From NCBI GenBank assembly GCA_900768245.1, contig CAAGCE010000153.1:1-10703 (forward strand): a DNA stretch of 10,703 nucleotides. Reading direction: 5' to 3'. Source of the DNA: Oscillospiraceae bacterium. GTDB taxonomy: Bacteria > Bacillota > Clostridia > Oscillospirales > Ruminococcaceae. Positions 7,053 to 10,703 of the stretch are shown here, piece after piece. The position numbers were made by a program, and so were the translations under genes. Under the pieces are notes generated by a model. It did not search any database. It worked only from the letters and a program-made list of their open reading frames with translations, and was not told where the DNA came from. Position 1 is the stretch's first letter, and every line of letters starts with the position of its first letter.

Positions 7053-7456
7053 AAACGAAAATACTTGTAATTATTACTGCCGTATTCTTTGCGGTCATGC
7101 TTGCGCTTACATTTTCGGCGAGAAGCATTCACGAAGCCGGACTTCCGCACGTTAAGGCAGGGCGGCTCGGTGAGGCGATGTTTCCGTTTGAATTCACTGA
7201 CGAAAACGGGGAGGTCGTGACCGGAATTCGGCAGGCGCTTGCAGTATCAGCCGAACAGATGGAGCAGGGCGTTTATGTACTCTATACAGCTGAGAAAAAC
7301 GGCGAGGTGCGTGATTTCGTGCGGCGTGCGGAAATCGTCTGCGGTGCAGAAAGCGACGGTTATTTTGAGGTGTTTGGCGGTGTGTCCTCATTTGAAAAAA
7401 TTGTTGTGGATTCAGACCGGGCCATTGCTGATGGCGAAGTGGTAGTGATAAAATGA
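7049..7456 (+). CDS. Membrane-anchored protein resembling the C-terminal domain of HlyD/MacA-type adaptors (135 aa)
   Basis: The gene starts in an ATGA overlap with the second permease and is the last gene of the block. Residues ~5-24 form one hydrophobic anchor; the rest lies outside the membrane. The outer part reads as a compact beta domain: ALAVSAEQMEQGVYVLYTAE, then GEVRDFVRRAEIVCG, then GYFEVFGGVSSFEKIVVDSD and ADGEVVVIK. This order (a strand naming a displayed value, a V..G strand, a GL..G-type turn, then a final dG..V strand) resembles the membrane-proximal domain at the end of HlyD/MacA membrane-fusion adaptors. The lipoyl and coiled-coil hairpin domains of those ~350-residue proteins are absent. 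It may stabilise or gate the importer/lipoprotein complex. The homology is suggested by pattern only. Confidence 0.6.
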   Translation: MKTKILVIITAVFFAVMLALTFSARSIHEAGLPHVKAGRLGEAMFPFEFTDENGEVVTGIRQALAVSAEQMEQGVYVLYTAEKNGEVRDFVRRAEIVCGAESDGYFEVFGGVSSFEKIVVDSDRAIADGEVVVIK

Positions 7457-7498
7457 AATTATCCCGGCAGTTCGAACAGACTGCCGGGGTTGATAATT
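7457..7498 (+). terminator. Terminator-like hairpin after the ABC operon
   Basis: CCCGGCAGT (7463-7471) pairs perfectly with ACTGCCGGG (7480-7488), and an outer AATTAT/ATAATT pair (7457-7462 and 7493-7498) extends it past a GTTG bulge. It begins right after the stop codon of the last operon gene. The following bases (ATATTGG) contain few consecutive T residues, so termination may be partial, with the stronger terminator at 7713-7756 as backup. Confidence 0.65.
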
Positions 7499-7613
7499 AT
7501 ATTGGCTGATATCCGGCTGCGAGCGGTAAATTCACAGATAAACTACCATACCAAACGCACCGGGAACATAAAAGAGTTCGTCTGTGCAGCTGGCAGCGTC
7601 ACCACACCACGGA

Positions 7614-7647
7614 ACTCCCGAATGGCTTTACAGAGCCGTTTGGGAGT
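7614..7647. repeat. 14-bp hairpin with 6-base loop, non-coding, near the integrase 3' end
   Basis: The arms at 7614-7627 (ACTCCCGAATGGCT) and 7634-7647 (AGCCGTTTGGGAGT) pair along all 14 positions, with two G-T pairs, around the loop TTACAG. No T-run follows on either strand, so it is not a classical terminator. It lies between the ABC operon and the integrase stop, where an attachment end of the mobile element could be expected. Its wobble pairs imply that it is folded as RNA in the plus sense, or is a diverged DNA inverted repeat. Confidence 0.6.
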
Positions 7648-7668
7648 ATTTCATTCTGTACGGATTTT

Positions 7669-7712
7669 GGTCTTGGTCTTTATTTGGTCTTTATTTTGAA
7701 TTTATGGTCTTT
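7669..7712. repeat. Cluster of GGTCTT(T) direct repeats next to the integrase stop
   Basis: GGTCTT occurs at 7669-7674, 7675-7680, 7686-7691 and 7706-7711; three of the copies carry on as GGTCTTTA. Read on the minus strand the unit is TAAAGACC. The first three copies are set 6 and 11 bases apart and the last is 20 bases on. Short direct repeats directly outside an integrase gene are often binding sites for the integrase arm-binding domain or excisionase near an attachment end. That role is inferred from position only; no attachment core could be defined because no matching copy was found elsewhere in the window. Confidence 0.45.
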
Positions 7713-8920
7713 AAGCAGGGAGTTCGGCTTTTTCGCCGCCCTGCTTTTCTTTTTTTGTCAAAGATAAGTGCGTCGGCGATTGCCTGGCTCGTCCTTGCCT
7801 GTGCTTCTTGGAACATATGACAGTAGATGTTCGTCGTTGTTGAAACCTGCGAGTGTCCCAAATCCCCCGATACTGCAACCACATCAACGCCCGCATTGAT
7901 GAGCAGACTTGCGTGTAAGTGCCTTAACGAGTGAATGTCGCAGAACCTTATGCTGTTCTTCTCGCAAAACTCCTTGAACCAGAAGTAGGGAGTATTGTTG
8001 TTCATAGGACTTCCGTCCCACTTGATGAACAGACGGTCGTAGTCCTGCCACTTGTCGCCCATACGGGCGCACTGTTCGTCCTGTTCCTTTCTCAGCTCCC
8101 ACAGCATATCCATAACGTACTGCGGGTACTTCTGCGTTCTCTGGGACTTCTTTGTTTTCGTTGTGTCGGTATAGATACCTTTCTTTGCCGTGTAGTTGGA
8201 AGTTCTGCGGACTTTTATCGTGTTGTTCTCAAAATCCACGTCTTTCCATTCCAGACCGAGCAGCTCACCGCGGCGGTATCCGCTGTAAACAGCGAGCTTA
8301 AAGAACACCCTGAACTTTGTCGGAACATTCTCTCCGTCAAGAAGCTCAAAGATACGAGTGATTTCCTCAATCGTGTAGATATCCTTTTCCTTTGCTTCGC
8401 CTTTGGGTACTGTGACCTTTCGGCAGGGATTGTAGGTGAGCATATCCATCTTGACCGCATAGCTGAATACGTCGGAAATGAAGCTCAGATGATGAATGAC
8501 GGTCTTTCTCGCAAGAGGTCTGCCTGTGCGTTCGCTTGTGCTGTTGATAAGGTCGTTGATAAACTGCTGAATGTGCCTGCCCGTAATCTTGTCGAGCCGC
8601 AAATGCCCGATTGCGGGATACACTCGTGCTGTAAGCTGTTTCATTCTCTCAAAAGAGGTATTGCGCAGATTGATTTTTGCGTATTCCTCAAACCACTGCT
8701 CGGCAAAGGTTTCAAACTTGATTGTTGCTACGACCTGTCCTTTTTTGCATTCTTCCTCGAACATTACGCACTGCCTATCAAGCTCTTTCTTTATCTGCCG
8801 TGCCGTCATATCAGGTTCAGGCTTCCAGGTCTTTGTCTGTACCACCTGTTTGCCGTTTACATCATATCCGCAAGATACCTTGATACGGTAGCTGTCGCCT
8901 CTTTTTGTGACTGTTGCCAT
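7691..8920 (-). CDS. int: Tyrosine recombinase/integrase, Tn916-type, complete (409 aa)
   Basis: It catalyses site-specific integration and excision of the element. The start is the ATG at 8920, behind GAGGAGGAG. Residues ~1-60 form the basic arm-binding region (MATVTKRGDSYRIKVSCGYD). Residues ~70-165 form the SAM-like core-binding domain. The catalytic domain from ~180 holds every expected residue: R216 in SGYRRGELLGL, a probable lysine near K255 in the TTKTKKSQR hairpin, H330 and R333 in HSLRH, H356 in GDLGH, and the nucleophile Y366 in TTNIYCHM. It should therefore be active. The last ~20 residues (from about KRKAGRRK) run through DNA that also forms a plus-strand terminator, so the tail may be a late extension. 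The gene lies 92 bp after the excisionase-like gene, the usual xis-int order, with its own promoter between them. Confidence 0.93.
   Translation of the reverse strand: MATVTKRGDSYRIKVSCGYDVNGKQVVQTKTWKPEPDMTARQIKKELDRQCVMFEEECKKGQVVATIKFETFAEQWFEEYAKINLRNTSFERMKQLTARVYPAIGHLRLDKITGRHIQQFINDLINSTSERTGRPLARKTVIHHLSFISDVFSYAVKMDMLTYNPCRKVTVPKGEAKEKDIYTIEEITRIFELLDGENVPTKFRVFFKLAVYSGYRRGELLGLEWKDVDFENNTIKVRRTSNYTAKKGIYTDTTKTKKSQRTQKYPQYVMDMLWELRKEQDEQCARMGDKWQDYDRLFIKWDGSPMNNNTPYFWFKEFCEKNSIRFCDIHSLRHLHASLLINAGVDVVAVSGDLGHSQVSTTTNIYCHMFQEAQARTSQAIADALIFDKKRKAGRRKSRTPCLKTINSK
7713..7756 (+). terminator. Intrinsic terminator for plus-strand transcripts, inside the integrase 3' codons
   Basis: AAGCAGGG (7713-7720) pairs with CCCTGCTT (7739-7746), with an inner CGGC/GCCG pair and a T-rich loop, and the stem runs into TTTTCTTTTTTT (7745-7756). 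This is a textbook intrinsic terminator for transcription coming from the left. On the minus strand the T-run becomes an A-run ahead of the stem, so it should not stop integrase transcription. It overlaps the last codons of the convergent integrase gene. Confidence 0.8.
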
Positions 8921-8961
8921 ATACTTAAACTCCTCCTCGTCAATTTAAGATTATGACACAT

Positions 8962-9004
8962 CATACCAAGTATCATTATACACTTTAAAGTGATGAAATG
9001 TCAA
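8962..9004 (-). promoter_or_regulatory. Near-consensus integrase promoter with palindromic operator candidate
   Basis: On the minus strand TTGACA (8999-9004) and TATAAT (8975-8980) are separated by 18 bases; both hexamers match the consensus exactly. The spacer contains CACTTTAAAGTG (8981-8992), a perfect 12-bp palindrome and a natural place for a repressor dimer. A second, imperfect dyad (ATGATAC, then GTATGAT with one mismatch) lies around 8962-8976 at the transcription start. A consensus promoter on an integrase gene would need restraint, so repressor control at the palindrome is a reasonable inference. Confidence 0.75.
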
Positions 9005-9012
9005 TACCTAAA

Positions 9013-9222
9013 TTATTCTTTTTCCGATTTGACGTCGTTGGTTCTTGCGGAGGCTTCACAGAATACTACCCTATAAAGGTTTTCTTCATATATAAGGTAC
9101 TTCTTACCTGCCATAAAGCAAGGGAGCTGACCGGATATGCACATTTGGCGCACTCTGAAAGGAGTTAAGCCGTCAATCAGGCTTGCGGCTTCTTTAATTG
9201 TTAGAACTCGCTTTTTGGACAA
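9013..9222 (-). CDS. xis: Excisionase-like small helix-turn-helix protein (69 aa)
   Basis: It probably bends or marks the element ends so that the neighbouring integrase excises instead of integrating, or it regulates the integrase promoter. The sequence (KKRVLTIKEAASLI, then FRVRQMCISGQLPC and a KYLIYEENLYR wing) is the winged-helix pattern of excisionase/MerR-like proteins. Conserved excisionases of this size have ~65-70 residues. I place the start at TTG (9220-9222) because AAAAGGAG lies 8 bases upstream and the homologous region begins there; a longer frame from an ATG at 9327 would run through the inverted-repeat cluster and lacks a ribosome binding site. The gene reads toward the integrase and ends just inside the integrase promoter region. 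The function is inferred from fold and gene order. Confidence 0.75.
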   Translation of the reverse strand: MSKKRVLTIKEAASLIDGLTPFRVRQMCISGQLPCFMAGKKYLIYEENLYRVVFCEASARTNDVKSEKE

Positions 9223-9260
9223 AAAATCAGCTCCTTTTCTTTTTCTGTTGAATAAAATGC

Positions 9261-9377
9261 TTACACAAATGAAGGTGCTATATGTAGCACATAGTGTTCG
9301 TTTAGCTGTGCGGCGTCCGTGCCGCACTCTTGACGAACACTATGCAGCGTCGTGCTGCACCATGCTCGCTTGTGTAA
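9261..9377. repeat. Cloverleaf-like cluster of nested inverted repeats upstream of the excisionase gene
   Basis: TTACACAA (9261-9268) and TTGTGTAA (9370-9377) close the structure. Inside are three arms: GTGCTA/TAGCAC (9275-9280 and 9285-9290); a long arm ATAGTGTTCGT/ACGAACACTAT (9291-9301 and 9333-9343) with an inner GTGCGGC/GCCGCAC (9308-9314 and 9321-9327); and TGCAGC/GCTGCA (9343-9348 and 9354-9359). All listed pairs are exact. An alternative pairing GGTGC/GCACC (9274-9278 and 9357-9361) could switch the fold. It could act as folded leader RNA of the excisionase gene, or as DNA folded when single-stranded, as at a transfer or replication origin. Confidence 0.75.
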
Positions 9378-9389
9378 ACAGATTATTAT

Positions 9390-9780
9390 AAAGGGCGGTT
9401 GTGTAATACAGCCGCCCAATTATTATGTTCTGTTAGCTGTTAAAGCAAGCCGCAGGAAATCACGCACCCTGCGCATAGGTCTTTCACCTCTGCCATTCCT
9501 ATGGACAGCCGTCGCCGGAAGTATCATTATTATTGTATCAGTTCGGAATTCTTATAGCTCGTTCCTTTGTTACTTGGCTTGCGTTAGCCTTTCAGCCGGA
9601 TTGCTTCATTCACCTTTGCCGACTCTCGCCCTCAAAAGTCCTTCGACTATATTATTTCACGACGGGTATGTGCAAATTGCGGGAAATTCACAACAGGAAG
9701 TCATCGCCCCGAACAGATACAGTATTTTGTGCTTGCTCGTTAGATTGTCAAAGAGCTGTTGGACAAATTTCCTTGTCCAT
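9390..9780 (-). ncRNA. Candidate structured non-coding RNA or long leader (uncharacterised)
   Basis: About 390 bases hold no convincing gene; a plus-strand reading frame here has no ribosome binding site or recognisable domain. Read on the minus strand the sequence has many short stems: GGACAA/TTGTCC (9761-9778), a GACTTTT/GAGAGTC stem with G-T pairs, CATAGG/CCTATG, CGCAGG/CCTGCG, and purine-rich loops such as GGTGAAAGACC. It ends in a GC-rich hairpin GGGCGG...CCGCCC (9393-9417) followed by TTTATAATAA, which resembles a weak terminator. I do not recognise a known RNA family. It may be a regulatory RNA or the leader of the excisionase operon. Confidence 0.4.
9393..9417 (-). terminator. GC-rich hairpin, possible minus-strand terminator
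   Basis: GGGCGG (9393-9398) pairs with CCGCCC (9412-9417), extended by T-G, T-A, G-C and T-A pairs to a 10-bp stem with the 5-base loop GTAAT. On the minus strand it is followed by TTTATAATAATC, a weak U-rich tail. On the plus strand only AATTATTATG follows. Termination or attenuation ahead of the excisionase gene is more plausible on the minus strand. Confidence 0.5.
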
Positions 9781-9813
9781 AAACTAATTATAGTACTTAT
9801 GCAGAATTAGTTT
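9781..9813. promoter_or_regulatory. Dyad AAACTAATT/AATTAGTTT around a minus-strand TATAAT
   Basis: AAACTAATT (9781-9789) and AATTAGTTT (9805-9813) are exact reverse complements 15 bases apart. On the minus strand a TATAAT box (9787-9792) lies at the left arm, but the -35 position is poor, so any promoter here would need an activator or be weak. TATGCAGAAT (9798-9807), within the dyad, recurs inverted as ATTCTGCATA at 10010-10019. This suggests a regulator or recombinase binding site. Confidence 0.45.
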
Positions 9814-9877
9814 ACCGCGATAGAAGATATTTGAAAATTTTCTTTACCCGAATGCAGGATACTTGTGCTGCTATTCT

Positions 9878-9906
9878 TCGACAACGGGATAGAAATGTTT
9901 TATAAT
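9878..9906 (+). promoter_or_regulatory. Strong sigma-A-type promoter for the second integrase
   Basis: TCGACA (9878-9883) and TATAAT (9901-9906) are separated by exactly 17 bases, matching 5 of 6 and 6 of 6 consensus positions. Transcription would begin near 9913 and leave a leader of about 190 bases before the integrase fragment at 10104. Confidence 0.72.
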
Positions 9907-9913
9907 AGAGATA

Positions 9914-9946
9914 CTCTTTCGCAAAATATTTCATTTAGCGAAAGGG
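9914..9946 (+). promoter_or_regulatory. Leader hairpin at the transcript start of the second integrase
   Basis: CTTTCGC (9916-9922) pairs with GCGAAAG (9938-9944), extended by T-G and C-G pairs to 9914/9946, around an AT-rich loop. It begins almost at the predicted transcription start and could protect the 5' end. The rest of the leader (9947-10103) holds the inverted pair TTGACGGCAAAT (9951-9962) and ATTTACCGTCAA (10064-10075), 11 of 12 bases matching, flanking about 100 bases. Confidence 0.5.
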
Positions 9947-10103
9947 GAAATTGACGGCAAATCGCAGTTTACAAGCCTTAAATTTAGTTTTTTCTGCGTC
10001 AGAACAATAATTCTGCATAGAAAATTGACCAAAATCGAAAGATAAATTCCATTATTCAGCCGCATTTACCGTCAAAAATATTGTCACACAGGGGGTTATC
10101 ACT

Positions 10104-10592
10104 ATGGCAAGACGAGGTGAAAATATATACAAACGCAAAGACGGACGTTGGGAAGGACGTTACAAGAACGGTGTAAAAGAAAACGGAACAGCAAAATATT
10201 CATCGATTTACGGTAAAACATATGCAGAAGTTAAAGCTTTGCTTTCGGAAAAGCGTATCAAAACGGCTGCTACAACCATTCCGTGTAATCTGACGCTAAA
10301 TAATCTTTTTGAGCTGTGGTTTTCTGACATCAAATTGAAAGTTAAGGAGTCGACGTATGTGAATTATCAGATGAAATACGAAAAGCACGTTAAATCCGCA
10401 CTTGGCAATTATGCCTATGAGAAAATTACTGCCGATAAGCTGAACGATTTTATCCAAACGAAGCTATCTAGCGGTTTGTCGGCAAAATATACCGCTGATA
10501 TTGCGGGAGTGATAAAGTCGGTCTGCCGTTTCGCAAAAAAGCGTTTCGGATATTATGATAAACCTGTTACTGTTTGTCAAGCCTTTTTTTGA
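10104..10592 (+). pseudogene. Truncated tyrosine integrase: DNA-binding domains only, catalytic domain missing
   Basis: The product starts at ATG behind AGGGGGT. Residues ~1-50 (ARRGENIYKRKDGRWEGRY, then KYSSIYGKTYAEVKALL) match the arm-binding region of a common Clostridia integrase type. Residues ~63-155 (LTLNNLFELWF, KVKESTYVNYQMKYEKHV, then ITADKLNDFIQ and FAKKRFGYYDK) match the SAM-like core-binding domain. Full-length relatives have roughly 370-400 residues with R-H-R-H-Y catalytic motifs; none is present here after residue ~155. The frame is diverted into CQAFF and a stop exactly where an AT-rich inverted repeat begins (10573), so that repeat probably interrupted the gene or marks a deletion junction. 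It differs clearly from the integrase at 7691-8920, so it belongs to another element. A truncated protein that still binds DNA could act as a competitor, but decay is simpler. Confidence 0.8.
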
Positions 10593-10625
10593 AAAAAGAA
10601 AAATTTTTTCGACAAATAAAAAGGC
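10573..10625. repeat. AT-rich nested inverted repeat at the break point of the second integrase
   Basis: Three exact pairs interlock: TTTGTC (10573-10578) with GACAAA (10611-10616), GCCTTTTT (10581-10588) with AAAAAGGC (10618-10625), and GAAAAAA (10591-10597) with TTTTTTC (10604-10610). The first two cross each other, so they cannot form together in a simple hairpin. The layout resembles a very small inserted palindromic element or the remnant of one, and it lies exactly where integrase similarity stops. It could also act as a terminator for the fragment. Confidence 0.6.
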
Positions 10626-10684
10626 ATAACAACAAAGCCGAAAAAGATAGATTTTTTCAGCTTGATAAAAGTATAGTAAGGATT

Positions 10685-10703
10685 ATGAAATCAGCAGTAG
10701 GTC
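10685..10703 (+). CDS. Possible start of a further gene, cut off by the window edge
   Basis: An ATG at 10685 opens a frame reading MKSAVG to the last base. AAGG at 10678-10681 lies close upstream, but only 3 bases from the ATG, so it is a marginal ribosome binding site. The 60 bases before it show no coding signal. Six residues are too few to name a family. Confidence 0.2.

Noticed and set aside
7572..7820. Aromatic-rich plus-strand open frame (includes WLYRAVWEYFILYGFWSW)
   Set aside because: It runs through two hairpins and the terminator and into the integrase antisense, with only a GTG start and no ribosome binding site. A relic of a disrupted gene is possible but unsupported.
7931..8956. 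Long plus-strand open frame of 341 codons opposite the integrase
   Set aside because: It lies fully antisense to an integrase with all catalytic motifs, has no ribosome binding site or recognisable domain, and is best explained as a codon-bias shadow.
9223..9327. N-terminal extension of the excisionase-like gene from ATG 9327
   Set aside because: The extra 35 residues run through the inverted-repeat cluster, show no excisionase similarity and lack a ribosome binding site, whereas TTG 9222 has a good one.
9261..9377. tRNA gene
   Set aside because: The fold is cloverleaf-like, but arm sizes, the lack of T-loop consensus (GTTCGAATC type) and the absence of a standard acceptor end exclude a tRNA.
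9352..9810. Plus-strand open frame of 152 codons in the structured region
   Set aside because: No ribosome binding site, low-complexity composition, start inside the inverted-repeat cluster, and minus-strand folding explains the sequence better. Codon-level conservation would be needed to revive it.
1..10703. CRISPR array
   Set aside because: No set of regularly spaced identical repeats of 24-40 bases is present; the only direct repeats are the short GGTCTT units at 7669-7712.

Overview
The window looks like chromosomal DNA of a low-to-mid GC Gram-positive Clostridia, most likely an Oscillospiraceae/Ruminococcus-type gut bacterium. The basis is strong AGGAGG-type ribosome binding sites, sigma-A promoters, lipoproteins instead of periplasmic proteins, a sigma factor paired with a DUF4367-like membrane protein, and Tn916-type integrase/excisionase genes. 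No database search was possible, so the host assignment is inference.

Positions 1-7456 are one plus-strand block. After the tail of an unknown upstream gene (1-93) comes a good sigma-A promoter (90-118). It drives an ECF-like sigma-70 factor (151-690) overlapped by a single-pass membrane protein, its probable anti-sigma partner (687-1361). Two small secreted proteins follow (1448-1882 and 1901-2176); the second is rich in Cys and His. A perfect 12-bp intercistronic hairpin (2191-2223) leads into a lipoprotein with a propeller-like sequence (2247-3536). Next come a larger lipoprotein that appears to fuse a propeller-like domain to an ABC solute-binding domain (3533-5491), two MalF/MalG-type permeases (5488-6294, 6291-7052), and a small membrane-anchored protein resembling the last domain of HlyD/MacA-type adaptors (7049-7456). 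The last five genes overlap one another by 4 bp, which implies translational coupling. No ATPase is visible. My reading, an inference, is an envelope-sensing regulon in which the sigma/anti-sigma pair controls secreted small proteins and a lipoprotein-based importer or sensor complex.

Positions 7457-9222 hold the end of a mobile element on the minus strand. It has an excisionase-like gene (9222-9013) and a complete tyrosine integrase (8920-7691) with all catalytic residues, read from a near-perfect promoter with a palindrome in its spacer. Beyond the integrase stop lie AAAGACC-type direct repeats, a 14-bp hairpin and a plus-strand terminator embedded in the integrase 3' codons, so an attachment end may lie here.

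Positions 9223-10103 contain no convincing gene but are rich in structure: a branched cloverleaf-like inverted-repeat cluster (9261-9377), a folded minus-strand region ending in a GC-rich hairpin (about 9390-9780), a dyad at 9781-9813, and a strong plus-strand promoter with a leader hairpin. This leader precedes a second tyrosine integrase (10104-10592). That gene keeps only its DNA-binding domains and is cut off at an AT-rich nested inverted repeat (10573-10625). A possible new start codon lies at the window edge.
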